Source of the DNA: Agroathelia rolfsii
Taxonomy: Eukaryota > Basidiomycota > Agaricomycetes > Amylocorticiales > Amylocorticiaceae
Reading direction: 5' to 3'
NCBI GenBank assembly: GCA_018343915.1
Contig: JABRWF010000003.1
Location: forward strand, 1,674,001 to 1,738,000
Length of the DNA stretch: 64,000 nt
How positions within the stretch are numbered: position 1 is the first letter of the stretch; each line of letters opens with the position of its first letter. This document shows positions 49,460 through 62,306 of this stretch, piece by piece. Both the position numbers and the translations under genes were made by a program. The notes under the pieces were generated by a model. It made no database searches. It saw only the letters and a program-made list of their open reading frames with translations, and was not told the origin of the DNA.

Positions 49460-49979
49460 GTTATCTAAAGGCACTACTATAGAGTTAGTCCGTTACTTCT
49501 AGGGACTTTCTTTAGAAAGTAAAACTGCCTGATCAGACTTGTTCCTTTTACTATATACTTTTATACAATACCAGAGGTACTCCACTTGGTGCCTAAGAAA
49601 GAAGAAGACAATAAATCTGCTTTATAAGTAAATCCATAAAAGGAAAGGTACCTGTAAGGCCTAAAGCCTCCTCTTCTACTGTACCTGCCCTGACCTCTGT
49701 ACCAATCCCTTAGGCTACCAAATATACACCTGCAGAACTGGCTATATCTACCCTATCTGTACCTGAGCCAACCTTTAGTCAACCAAAAACCCCATCTCTA
49801 TCTTGTCTGGCAACCCCAAAGCCCAAATTCTTGAAGGAGGAAGAAAAAGAAGAGGAGTACCCATCTCTCTCCAAATTTAGAAAAACCAAGGCTTCCATTG
49901 TATTATATACCAGATTACATATACCAACTCCTATCCCTACCCCTCCAATAATTTGTACCCCAATTTTCTTGTACCCAAG

Positions 49980-51005
49980 TATTGAAAGATTGAATATTTA
50001 CAGGCTTTATATCTTTCCAATAATTCCAATGAATACTTCAAATAATCATCTAACATCATGTCATACATGATTATTTATTTCATGATTTTACAACTGTTCA
50101 TTGTTGAGATATTAACAATTCTTTACATGCATATATTCATTGAAATAATATGCATATATTCTTTTATTTAATATTTTCAATATTTCATTATATCTAATCT
50201 TATCAGAGATAAGATCATCATATCTGAAGTCACTTGACTTTATCATTTATAAATATCTTTTCATAAATATTAAACAATTCCATTTAAATATTCATTTCTA
50301 AATAATCATTGTGAATATTACTAATTGATTTTTCACGCCCTAGACCCTTGCTTATAAATCACTAAAATATTTACTAAGCAAATTCATAATATTAGTAATA
50401 TTTATAAAATATTACTAATACAGATCTAATAATAGAATATTGAGATCAATAGACATTTTCACTTATTAATACTATACAAATTACTAAGCACACAGATTGC
50501 TTACCAAGCATATTATTCAGCAAATAGGACTATTACTAAGCTGATTTATAAGCTGATTTGTAAGCAATCCTTCTTACTAAGTGGATTAGATAAGCACAGG
50601 ATTAGCTTACTAATCTTGTAGAAATTAGAATATTTTGTATTATATAAGCACCAGCAAATTCGGCTGGAAATGACAAGTTATTTCACTTGAAAATAGTGAG
50701 TTAAATAGTCTACAAGACTAGCTCCTAGAGTACTAACTTCACTAACAGACTTACTAAGTCTACTATAAGACAACAAGCCTTTCCTAAAGGGAAAACAAGT
50801 AGGTAGTCTCAAAGGGACACCGGCTACAGTCTTAACTTAGGTGTAACAGAGTTACTAATCACTTTCACAAATAGGTTTTATTGCCTTTAGACCTATAACA
50901 CCACAGACCATTAACTTTTCAAACAAGTAAGTTAGTTGTCTTTTAAATAGGTAACTAGTAGATTACAAGTAGTCTACATTACACCATTACTACTAACTTT
51001 TAACA
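49980..51005 (+). mobile_element. Solo LTR, divergent family C (copy C3)
   Basis: 1,026 bases, tattgaaag to ttttaaca, with target duplication ccaag (49975-49979 and 51006-51010). It sits inside the gag region of gypsy-2. Related to C1 and C2 in opposite orientation but clearly more diverged. Confidence 0.82.
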
Positions 51006-54000
51006 CCAAGAACCCCTGTCATGTCTGGACAATTATTCTTGTCCCCTACCCCTATGCCTAGTCTTAAAGCTCTCATTGTATAGATGATAAACTTGCACAA
51101 GGAAACTACTGTAATGCTTAGGGGTATTATAGATACTCAGAAAATGCTTGTGGAAATTGCTAATAGACCTACCCCCCTGCTAGCTATAATATTATCAACT
51201 AAGGAAAGGGGCAAGGAACCTGTAAAGTTCAATGGTTCTTATAACATATATTAGAATTTCATCATGGGATTTAAAAACTATCTGGTGCTCAACTCTACAC
51301 TCTATATAACAGATATAGATAAGGGGCATCTTCTAATTAGTCTTCTCACTAGTGGACCTGCATAATGGGCCTAGAAGTAGGCAGAAAAAATTACCAAATC
51401 AGCCATCAAGGGAGAAAAGGATTTTTCTTTTGACAAATTTTTCAAGGCTTTTAAAGGGCTGTACAAGGCCTTTGACTTCAAAAGAGTAGCTCTAGACAAA
51501 TTAAAAAGTCTCAGACAAGGAAGCCAAACAACTTAGAAGTTCATCACAGATTTCTAGGCCATAGCACAATAAACAGACTTATCCAAAGAGGACTAGAAGG
51601 TTTGGTTCCTGAATGGGTTAAATCCCAAAATCCGGAATATATTGGCAGGGTGGGACCCTGTAAACCTTACTATATTGTAGAAAGTAATGGATGCTACCTT
51701 ATAAGCTGAGCAAGGGTTAAGGTTAGCAGAACTTTAGTAGGATACCTGGTATCCACAAAATACACCAATAGGTTCAGCTGCAAACCCCATCATAATAAAT
51801 GCTGCACAAACTCTATCTACCCCCCCTCCCCCATCTAGAATAACCCCAGCTTTGGTGGACAACCTTCCTTTCCCCTTTACAACTAGTCTAAGGTATGCTG
51901 CTTTTATTGTGGGTAGCTTGGTTACCCACAGTGAAGATACCCCTTACTAGGGTATAAACCTCAGGGCTTCCAGGGGACAAGACCCCCTTTGGGCTTGATC
52001 TTGGCAACCGCTTAGGTTATACCTAACCTAGTGGTACCAACAAGCTTAATAGTGCCATTTGCAAGCATAGAGCTGGACTCTTTAGCAGTACTAGTGCACT
52101 TCATACAGATGTATAAAGAACAGGCAGTAGTATTAACTGTGCTAAAGGACCAGATAGGTTTTTTCTAGAGTCAGCTGAAAGGGCTATTTAGTCTGACTCT
52201 TATATTCAAAATAGATTTTCTTCCTTTTCTTCTTGTAACTCTATTTCTCTTTTCTCTTCTGCTTTTTCTTCTGTTTCTAGTGCAAATAGGTAGTACCTCA
52301 AAATTCCAATTATGTTCCATGGACCTTTTTTGTCTCTATCTACTTCTGCTATGATTGACTCCAGAGCATCCTCTTCTTTTATAAACTTTAAATATGCACA
52401 AAAACATAAAATCCCTACAAAAAAATTATCTTGTCCTATTCCTTTATACAATATAGATAATTCCACCAATGCTATTGGTAAAATAGAATACCTTGCAATA
52501 TTGGACACTAATATTGGATAAGAAAGAAAATGTCTACCCTTTTGTGTGGTCAATATAGGACCTAAAGACATTATCTTAGGTATTGATTGGCTGTGGCTGG
52601 AAAACCCTATCATTGACTGGAAAGCTACGGAAGTCACCTTCCTACCTAAAAAGGAATCTATGTCAGCTACTACTATTATGCCCATAGGATACAAAGTATA
52701 TACTAATGTTTTCTCTAAAAGAGAAGTAACTAGATTACCTAGCTATAAGCTATCCAATCATAAAATCAAGTTGTAAGATAAAACTAAGCTTAGATAAGGA
52801 TAGATATACCTCCTCAGCAGCAAAGAAACTAATGTACTCAACACATGGATTGATAATAACTTGGCCAAGGGATTTATTTAAAGATCTAAAAGTAAATTTG
52901 CAGCTCCTATATTTTTTGTACCTAAGAAAGACAGGAAACTTTGACCTGTCTAAGACTACTAGGCATTAAATGATTAGACAGTCAAAAACACCTATCCCCT
53001 ACCATTAATATCAGAAATTGTTGGCTATATAACCCAATTCCGTATCTTCTCCAAAATCAACCTATGGGCGGGTTTCAATAATATTTGAATTTGGAATAGT
53101 AATAAAAGAGAGGCTGTATTTATTATATCTAGAGGTTTATTTGAACCCCTAGTTATGCCTTTTGGCTTATGTAATACCCTATCATCAATGCAGGCCCTTA
53201 TAAACATAACCTTGGAAAGATTTATTCAAGCAGGAAATATTTATGTGTACATTGATGATATTATCATTAGTGTAGCTTCTAGGGAAGAACTATAGCAAAT
53301 AATATTTAAGATTCTAGATACCCTTCAAAAGAAGGATTTATTTGGTAATCTGGACAAGTTCATTGTGGAGCAACCCGAGGTGGAAATATTAGGCTTCATT
53401 GTCTCTTATTGATAAATACATATAGACCCCTCAAAGATTTAACCAATTTTGAACTGACCAACTCCTGTAAATGTTAAATAAGTCCGTCAATTTAGGGGCT
53501 TAGCCAACTATTACTAACGCTTCATTTGTAACTTTGGCACTATCTACAAACCCCTAGATTATCTCACAGGAAAGGTGGACTGGCAATAAGGACTAGAGGA
53601 ATAATCTAGCTTTGACAACCTAAAAGCTGCCTTTGCCATAAACCCCATACTCCAGGTATATATCCAAACAGCCCCTATAAGGATAGAAACTGATGCCTCC
53701 TCTTATGCTACTAGTGGAGTATTATCTTAAAGGGACAAAACTGGAGCTTGGTACTCTGTGGGTTACTTATCAGAATCCATAAACAAGGCAGAATAAAACT
53801 ATAATATTTGGGATAAGGAAATACTTAGGGTCATTCAAGCATTAGATCACTGGAGGCACCTGCTTCAAGGCCTCCCCAAACCCTTCGAAATCTGGATAGA
53901 CTACAAAAACCTGGAATACTGGACCACAGCAAAAAACTTGATCCATAGATAGGCCTGGTAGTCCCTCTTTCTGACAGATTTCAATTTCTGGATTTATTAT

Positions 54001-54166
54001 TGTTACAACCTTAGCAGTACTATGCCATAGACATAATAGCATTTATTTATGTTTACCAAGCATATATTTAGGTTTACCAAGTATATACCTAGGTTCATTT
54101 GGTATAGACTTAAAAAATCATGTAATTACTCAGGTATTTAATATTTATTATATCAAACTACAAATC

Positions 54167-55937
54167 TGTCATAGGTCTATAAACTATAACTATAAGCACT
54201 ATGAATACTATGAAGGATTACTATAGAAAAGACTATTAAAAATACTTAGCAGTAAACAATGGGTTGTAAAGCCTAATCCAAGGCTAGTAGTAACGCTCTT
54301 AGGGTTTCCAACCCTAAGGTTAACTATAAAGAAGTATACTATGACTTTGACAACTATAATAACTATGGCTATGACTTGGGACAATAAGAGTGGTACAATA
54401 GGGGCTTAGGGGCGTAAAGAGAGCCTGGGACAATGAATAACAATGATAGTATTGACAAAAGAGGTCTGTGAGATAGGGAACATCTCTTAGACCTTAGTAA
54501 CTTAAATACATAATTGTATACTATTGTTCTCCTACTTTGGTACGCTTTTCTAGTTACTAATCCTTAATAAATGATCTAATATTATTTCTAGGTTCTTTCT
54601 TGATTGTTTCAATGATTATCATGATGTATTGCAGTTCCTATATAACTGTAATAGTGCCTGAAGATGGGGAATGCAAAGTTACACTCTTTTGTATGACATG
54701 ACGCGTGACATGTCACAACCAGCGCGACAGTGAAAAGGAGTGGAAATAATAATATACCTGTTTCTAAGCCTTGGGCTTAGAATTGAGCTTTGACCAAATG
54801 ATAAACTATGGTTTACTGTGATATACTATGACTTATAGATAATATACTGTCACAACCCTGGTTATGCCATATCATAGCTTCAATAGCATTTATTCAAGTT
54901 TACCAAGCATATATCCAGGTTTACCAAGTATATACCTAGGTTTATTCAGGATAGCTATGGAATTACTTAGGTGTTTAAGTTTTATTTTATCAAGCTATAA
55001 ATCAAGCTATAGATGCCATAGTAAAGTATAAGTCATAGTATATTATTTCTAAGTCACAGTATATTATAGTGGATCATAGTTCACTACTTAGCTATAGCTT
55101 AGTTCTGAGCTAAGGCTCAGAAATAAGCCTATTGTTACTTCCGCTCCCCTACTATCACTGCCGCGCTAGTTGTGACATGTCACGGTCACGTCACACAAAA
55201 GAGCGTAACTTTACATTTTCCTATCTTCAGGCACTATCACAGGTACACAGGAACTACAACACATGCTGATAATCACTGGAACAATCAAGGAGGAACTTAG
55301 GGATTATATTGGATTATTTAGTAAAGGTTAGAAGTCAGTAGAGCGTACCAAAGTAGAGAACAATAGTGTACAGCCATGTATTTAAACCTTTAAGGTCTAA
55401 GAGATGTTCCCCATCTCACAGACCTCTTTCGTCAATACCATCATTGTTATTTACTGTCCTAAGCTTCCTCTAAGCCCCTAAGTTCCCACTGTATTGCTTT
55501 CCTTGTCCTAAGTCATAGTTATAGCATTATAGTTGTCAAAGTCATAGTAGACTCCCTTATAATCAACATTAGGGTTGGAAACCCTAAGAGCGTCATTCCT
55601 AGCCTTGGATTAGGCTAGGTAACCTACTGTTTTTTCCTTAAGCTTTATCTACAGTCTTTTCATAGTAATTCTTTACAATATTCATAGTATTCATAGTCAT
55701 AGTTTGCCCTTCAGTTATAGACCTGTGACATATACTGTGGATATATTATGTATAATAGCCTCTACAGCATGATTTGTAGCTTGATAATAATAATAATAAA
55801 TACTTGAGTGATTTCATGGTTATCTTGAGTGTATACTGAATAAACCTAGGTATATGCTTGGTAAACCTGAATATATGCTTAGTAGACATGATTAAATGCT
55901 ATAGTGTCTATGGCATGGTATAACTATAGTTGTGACA
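54167..55937 (-). mobile_element. Solo LTR, family E (copy E3, middle of the nest)
   Basis: Opposite orientation to E1. Starts on the plus strand as tgtcatagg and ends gttgtgaca, with target duplication aaatc (54162-54166 and 55938-55942). E2 is inserted in it; net length 883 bases. Confidence 0.92.
54848..55730 (+). mobile_element. Solo LTR, family E (copy E2, innermost)
   Basis: 883 bases, tgtcacaacc to gacctgtgaca, with target duplication tatac (54843-54847 and 55731-55735). Intact tg...ca ends and the most CpG sites of the three copies, consistent with being youngest. Confidence 0.93.
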
Positions 55938-58328
55938 AAATCATGCCATAGACACTATAATATAATATACACTATATTGTATTATCTATAAGTCATAGTA
56001 TACTATAGTTGAACTATAGTCTATTATTTAGTTATAGCTAAGTTCTAAGCCTTAGGCTTAGAAAGAGGCATACCATTATTTCCGCTCTCTTTCACTATTG
56101 TGCTAGTTATGACATGTCATGTGTCATGTCACACAAAAGAGTGTAACTCTGCATTTCCTATCTTCAGGCACTATCATAGTTACATAGGAACTACAACACA
56201 TCATGATAATCACTGGAACAATCAAGGAAGATCCTAGGAGTTATATTGGATTATTTAGTAAGAGTTAGAGACTAGAAAAGTATACTAATATAGAGAACAA
56301 TAGTATACTATTATGTATTTAAACCTTTAAGGTCTAAGAGATGTTCCCTATCTCACAGACCTCTTTTATCAATTCTAGTATTATTGTCTCACTGTCTAAA
56401 GTCCCCCTCAAGTGTCTATCAGCTTTAAAGAATATTTTCTTGTCTCTATACCACTCCTACAAGTCCAAGTCATAAGTCATAGTTATTATAGTCACCCTAA
56501 TCATAGTTCTGTTCTTATAAGTAACCTCAGGGTTGGAAACCCTAGAGGCGTTACTTCTAGCCCTGGATTAGGCCACATTAATTATTCTTTATTTTTCATA
56601 GTATTTTATGGTATATATTATCATAGTATTTATAGCTAAAATCACAATATTGCAGGATATTGCTTTAGACCTATGACAATTATTAGAAAGGGTCAGAAAA
56701 TAGCAGAGCTGACATCCTTTTATGTAACCTAGCTTTTTAAGTGTCAGATATGGAAGATAACTACAAAGTAGTCCTACTTAGTCCTAAGCTGTTTTGAGCC
56801 AATACCTCTAGGAAGGGTTACATTCTGATGAAAGGGGAATCTAATCTTATGAAGAGAATCCAAAACATCACCCTAGAAGCTGAAGTAGCTGAAGTATTAT
56901 AACTTGTCAAGGATCTAGGGCCTGTTAAACTCCAGAAGGGACTTGAGGCCTGGAATCAGGAGAACAGGGTAATCCTTTATCAAGGACATATATATATACC
57001 AGCTGACTGCAAGATCCACATGGATATAATAGCTATATACCATAATAGCCTATTAGGTGGTCATCCTGGACAGTATAAAACTCTTGAATTGGTATTTTGA
57101 AACTATTGGTGGCTAGGAATGATAAAAGCTATTAATAAATACGTAGAAACATGCCAGACCTGTATCTAGAATAAGAGCTCAAGGTTGCCTACATTTGACC
57201 TATTACAACTACTCCCAACACCCACACATCTATGGGACCATATAACTATAGATATAATCATCAAACTCTCTAACTCCTAAGGCTATAATAGCATTCTAGT
57301 TATAGTGGATAGATTCTCTAAAATAACTCATGTTATACCTATCATGGAAAAGATCAATGCTATTGGGACTGTAGAACTCCTATAGTCTAATGTGTTTAAG
57401 CTACATAGACTACCATCTCAAATAATATCTGATAGGGGACCCCAGTTTACAAGTAAGGTAATGAAGGAAGTACATAAATATCTAGGTATCACCACTACAA
57501 TGTCCACTACCTATCATCCTCAAATGGATAGGTAATCCAAGCAAGTCAACCAAGAACTTGAGGTATACCTAAGGTTTTTTGTGTCACATAGACAAGATAA
57601 TTGGGCCAGGTTACTACTATCTACAGAATTTGCACTAAATAATAGGGAATATTTAGCCATAAAAATATCCCTCTTTTGTATGAATTATGGGTTTGATCCT
57701 AGAATGGATTACTCCTTATCTGGAATATTCAAAACCCTTGTGTTATAAGACGCTTGCTATACTATAAATTTATTTAGAATTTCTTATTATTTTTCTTATT
57801 TTTTCCGGATTTTTCTCTATTTTCTGATATATAACTTGTATATTATATAAACATTATATAAGCACCCTAATGACTAAGCAAGTTATGTGACTAGTCACCA
57901 TGTAACTGGCCATTATGTAATAAGCTAGCCATGTGACTTATTATGTACGCATAAATCTAGAGTATAGGTCTAAAACATAACACCATCATAAACTCACTAT
58001 AGTACAATATCACATTATACTTAGTACCTCTGTGCACAGACCATGTACCAGTGCACAGACCAGGTAAAAATAGTATATAACCCTGTAGTACTGCTACCTC
58101 TATAAGCATGCATAAGATATGTCCAGCCTATTAGTGGTGACCATTTATATTTGCTGTATACACAAAAACATCATACTTAGTACACTCACCCAACAAAGCT
58201 ATATGCCTAGTTAGCCAGGGTTAAGATGCCTTAACCCCTATCTATATATACAAGATAACTTGTAACTTGACTATAGACCTTGCTTGAAAGTATTCATACT
58301 TGGAGTAAAGCCTGGTGATAGAAGAGCT

Positions 58329-60120
58329 TGTCAAGAGCACACCTATCTCTTGTCACCAAAACTCAACCAGAGCCTACGTTAACCCCTATAAGGTACAGGG
58401 TAGCCTGTAATGGCTTTTTTACAACTCCTAAGGCCTGGGATGCAAGGATGTACATGCCTTATGCATGGTTTCTACTATCACTCAAAATAGAGCTTCACTG
58501 TCACCAGGCTTTACTCTAAGTCTACCAGACTTTCAAGCAAGGTCTACAGTTTGGACACCAAATATCTTGTGTATGTAGATATGTGTGCAGGATATCTTAG
58601 CCTTGATAAATGCAGGGCAAGCCTTTGTTTACTTAAGTATACTGAGCACTATGTTGTTTTGTATTGTTACAGACACAAATGATTACTACGAAGGCTAGAC
58701 CTGTCTTATACATGCATATAAGGAGGCACTTAGCATGCTTGTAACCTTCTGGCATAGAGTCTAAGGGATTTTTCAAGAGAGAGAGAGAGGGGGAGAGATA
58801 AGGACTCTGAAGACAAAGTTTTATTATATTAGCTACTTCTAGATACAAAGCACTATTGTGTGTCAAGGCTCACGCTCTTGACTATCTAAACAACAGAGGT
58901 GACCCCTACTCACACCACAAACAGAACAATGTACTGCTACTAGGTCCCAAAGGTGTACTCCAAGTCTAGAAGACTTTCCACCAAAGGCTACTGTTGGCTA
59001 ATAACTTGTTACTGCTTGCTTAGTAAAGAAGGGAGTGCTAAACACTCTGAGATGCTTAGATTCTTTCTTAGAGGGTAATAACCCTAAGTGACACTTTGCC
59101 CTGATTTATTAAGGGACTTGATATAGAGAGGGGGAGGCAGGCAATACAGCCTGTTCTATAGCTTGCTTAGGTCCTTATACAACCCCTAGGCTGACAAGGC
59201 ACAAAGGGAGGGCAAGGGTGAGAGGGCTAGGACAATGAGCCTGAAGGCAAATGTATTAGTAAATAGTAAAGAGAGATGTACATGCTTATTTACTCACCTG
59301 AAGGCAAAAGGTCAAAGCTAAGGCCTTCAGGGAGTGTTATAGGGTCTTTGTATAAGTTTCAGGGGTGGTCTATGCACTTCTGAATGGTCTGTGCACAGAG
59401 ACAGAAATAGAAAGGAATGCTAAACATAGTACAAATAGATGACTGAGCATGATGGTGCAATCATTGCATCATCAGCTGATTGATCAAGAGTCTAGACTTA
59501 GAATGAACTAGAAGGGTCTAGACTCTGTTTACTAATAGGTACTGGTACAAAGGTATAATAATGGCCGGTCATATAACTAAGTACTCTGTAACCAATTGTC
59601 CTAGGCAGTCTATTATGAATAAATAATGTGTAGAAAGTCCAAGAAAAATGGTAAAAAATACAAGAAAAATACAGGAAAATAAAGAAAAATTAGGAGAGTC
59701 TAGGTGTACCTATGACATTGTGCTTACCTAAAGATAAAGAGAACAGATCTGGGGTCTTCAGGTAGAGGCACTACAGGGTTATATACTATTTCTACCTGGT
59801 CTGTGCACTGGTACATGGTCTGTGCACAGAGGTGCTAAGTATAATGCAATATTATACTATAGTGAGTTTATGATGGTGTTATGTTCTAGACCTATACTCT
59901 AGACCTGCTTACATAATTAGTTATATAACTAGTGGTTATATAATGGCCAGTCACATGATGACTAATTACATAACTTTGCTTAGTTATTAAAGTACTTATG
60001 TAATATCCACTTATATAATATATATGTTATATACCAAAAAATTAAGAAAAATCGGAGAAAAATCTGAAAAATAATGAAAAATCTTAAATAAATTTATAAT
60101 ACAACAAGTGACTTGTAAAA
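58329..60120 (-). mobile_element. Solo LTR, family B (copy B3), containing LTR-A2
   Basis: Starts tgtcaagag, ends acttgtaaaa, with target duplication gagct (58324-58328 and 60121-60125). LTR-A2 lies inside; net length about 930. Confidence 0.87.
58861..59717 (-). mobile_element. Solo LTR, family A (copy A2)
   Basis: 857 bases, tgtcaaggc to cctatgaca, with target duplication ttgtg (58856-58860 and 59718-59722). Reverse complement of copy A1 and highly similar to it, so relatively recent. Confidence 0.92.
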
Positions 60121-60290
60121 GAGCTTAAGTTTGTGTGGTAGTAGAGACAGGGTACAGAGAAATATACACCCCTGCATTCCAAGCTCTAGGAAGTATAAAA
60201 AAGGCCTTACTGCCTACTCCGTACCTTTGAGGAGTTACTGTGAGCTTTAGTTGAGTTTTGGTAACAAGAGTTAGGTATGCTCTTTGTTAT

Positions 60291-61109
60291 GAGATGATAG
60301 ACATGCCATTGTAGAATAGCTGATATATTTTCTATGTAAACAGATATGTTTCTATAGGTTGGCAGTATGCCTCTAATTTTTCCTTATTTTTTCCCTATTT
60401 TTCTTATGTTTTTATCTTTTGATTTGAGTATACAGGATGTACTTCTTTATTTTCTAGTTTCTTGTTGTATTGTTTACATGGTACTATTTTACATTTAGAT
60501 ATGATTCTAGATCTTTTAATGTACATTATTAATTTCCTTCTTTAATTATTGATGCTTCTTTCATCTTTGATCTTTTCTCATACTATACTTCTGTTCTAAC
60601 TCTATTGATCCTTTTCCTTTTCTTTCTTCTATTTCCCTTGATGTGGAGTTAAGGACTATTCTTAGAATACTTGTAACTAGTATATAAAGGCCTGTCCTTA
60701 GGGCCTTTGTAATCCAGCTTGACCACTTTGTCTTTGTCTCTGCCCTTATTACTTGTCTACCTTAGTGCTTTGCTCTGTGCTTAGTACTCTGTCTTAGTCT
60801 CTTTAGGCTTCTTATCTTGTAGCTACCTATATAAGCTTGTAAGAGGAGTATGCTAGTCAGCAACCTATATAAGCTGTGCTATACCTTGTCCCTTAGTGGT
60901 GCTCACTCATACTTATTCCCACTCTCTCTTTTGTGTGTTTTATCACTCTTCCCACTATCATAATACACCTGGACCCCAAGGTTAAGGGGATATAAACAAG
61001 TTCTATCTAGTTAAGGGACTGTAAAGATACTAGATTGTTGAGTGTTGCTTAGGAAAGTGACCTTACTTGTGGGAGACCTTGCATTCAAGTCTTAAAACAT
61101 AGATAGCAC
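60291..61109. other. Unassigned AT-rich repeat sequence
   Basis: Contains a tttttcc-rich stretch and a TATA-like / cttagggcc layout reminiscent of an LTR, but I found no ends or duplication. No coding content recognised. Confidence 0.35.
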
Positions 61110-61625
61110 CTCCTAGTTAGGGGAGGATAAAGATATTAGTATGGCTCCTTTGCCAGCCTTCCAGGCTAGTCTGGTTAGGTTTGGATAAGTTATGAGGATC
61201 TCATGACAATTGTCAGATAACCTAGTTCTCCTTCCTAGTAGCATAAATGCCATCCCAAAATTCCTAGTAGAGGTAGACCCTTGCCTGAGGTTCCGTAGCT
61301 GGTCTCTTGCTATAACCTTTTTGTCAAAAGCTCTAAACAATGTTTTGAAACTTCTCAGAACTTTAGCAAAGATTACTAGTCCTTCTGCCCTCTATCCTTC
61401 ACCTACATATCTTATCTTATTGTACCATAAGCTAGACCATGTAGTTGCACTATCCACTATTAAGCCCAAGAGATACTTGACTTTCTCTTCCTTGGTTACA
61501 TATACTCTAGGGTTGAGTTTGAGGTAAGCTTGGAATTTTTAGACAAATAGATGGAAATTAATCCATTATCCATTGAAGGTAGGAGGTGGGTGCCCAATTT
61601 CTTTGGGTTTAGCCATAGATCCTTA
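61110..61625 (-). mobile_element. Gypsy gag remnant
   Basis: Minus-strand translation shows a Retrotrans_gag core: PPPTFNG, then EEKVKYLLGLIVDSATTW, then FRAFDKKVIARDQLRNLRQG and STRNFGMAF. The LRNLRQG-type block is typical of Ty3/gypsy gag. Stops interrupt it, and no protease or RT is attached. It may belong to the chromovirus family or to another gypsy element. Confidence 0.7.
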
Positions 61626-62306
61626 TTGATTCTGGATCCATTACATTATAGTGGTTTGGTTTGCCACTAATATTTACAACAGATCTGCATTAGTAACTAG
61701 AGCAGGGGGTTGGGGTTGCTCAGCCATAGGAGATTGTACATATAAAGTAAAAGGGGTAGGAAGAGCAGATGTTTATGCAAATAGGAATGGAGGTAGAAAA
61801 GTGGGATTTTCTTTGTTGGAGAATTTGTATTCTCCTAAAGAGGTATCTTCACTACTTTTTCCTCTAGGGTCTAACTAGGGTTATAGTCTTAGTGTGAAAT
61901 GGTGGGCAAGCTCAATAGTAGTTACTAGAGACTCCTAAAGTGATTTGTATAGTAATAAAAGTTTTTTATTGCCCTTTGAGCTAGGCCTAATTCTACTAAG
62001 GTTTTTACTTGTTTTGGGCTACTTATAGTGACCGGAGTCTTTTTTGTCTATCCACTTAGGTAATGTTCCTTTTAATAGCTCAAAAGAACCAATGCAACTG
62101 TGAATACTAATACCACTTGTAATCTAGCCAAGAATACTTCTAAAATAAGAAAAGTATGAATAGGAAGACTACTACTTTTATATGTAAAATGACTATGGTA
62201 GTCTACTAATTTTTACGATAATTGATTTTTGCTTAAAGTAATGTGGCTTACTATACCACCTCTAGTGTATGGAGCAACTAGTGCAGAAAAGAGAGATTTG
62301 TTCTAA
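61626..62306. other. Unassigned sequence
   Basis: No motif recognised on either strand; probably flank of the gag remnant's parent element. Confidence 0.35.

Larger units (their letters stand above)
54001..56678 (+). mobile_element. Solo LTR, family E (copy E1, outermost of a triple nest)
   Basis: Starts tgttacaacc, ends acctatgaca, with target duplication attat (53996-54000 and 56679-56683). It interrupts gypsy-2 between RNase H and integrase. It contains E3, which in turn contains E2. Net length about 902 bases. CpG sites are nearly gone, as expected for the oldest of the three. Confidence 0.92.
49465..57740 (+). mobile_element. Degenerate Ty3/gypsy retrotransposon (gypsy-2), heavily interrupted
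   Basis: Plus-strand remnants in standard order. Pro-rich gag start (about 49,600-49,979), then gag core (51,006-51,900: FNGSYN, LKSLRQGSQTT, LNPKIRNILAGWDP). Protease (about 52,290-52,640) with DSRASSSFIN, where the catalytic-loop Gly is Arg, and ILGIDWLWLENPIIDW. RT (52,790-53,420) with PFGLCN and catalytic YIDD at 53,248-53,259. RNase H (53,640-54,000) with IETDASSYAT and LDHWRHLLQG. Integrase zinc finger (57,040-57,170: YHNSLLGGHPG, CQTC) and core (TDIIIKLSN-like, SDRGPQFTSKV, STTYHPQMD). Solo LTR-C3 splits gag; the LTR-E nest splits RNase H from integrase; LTR-B cuts off the 3' end. Many stops, consistent with C-to-T/G-to-A change. Its own LTRs were not identified. Confidence 0.85.
57741..60290 (+). 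mobile_element. LTR, family B (copy B7), deleted internally and containing LTR-B3
   Basis: Starts tgttataag immediately after gypsy-2 integrase sequence. It follows LTR-B to about 58,095, jumps to the far part of the family consensus, and is then interrupted by LTR-B3 (58329-60120). It resumes to about 60,290. The right boundary and target duplication are uncertain (ccttg on the left). Confidence 0.65.

Noticed and set aside
54848..55937. A single 1.1 kb DNA transposon with long terminal inverted repeats (tgtcacaac ... gttgtgaca)
   Set aside because: The target duplications show that the two ends belong to different, oppositely oriented LTR-E copies, and each copy has a consistent length of its own.
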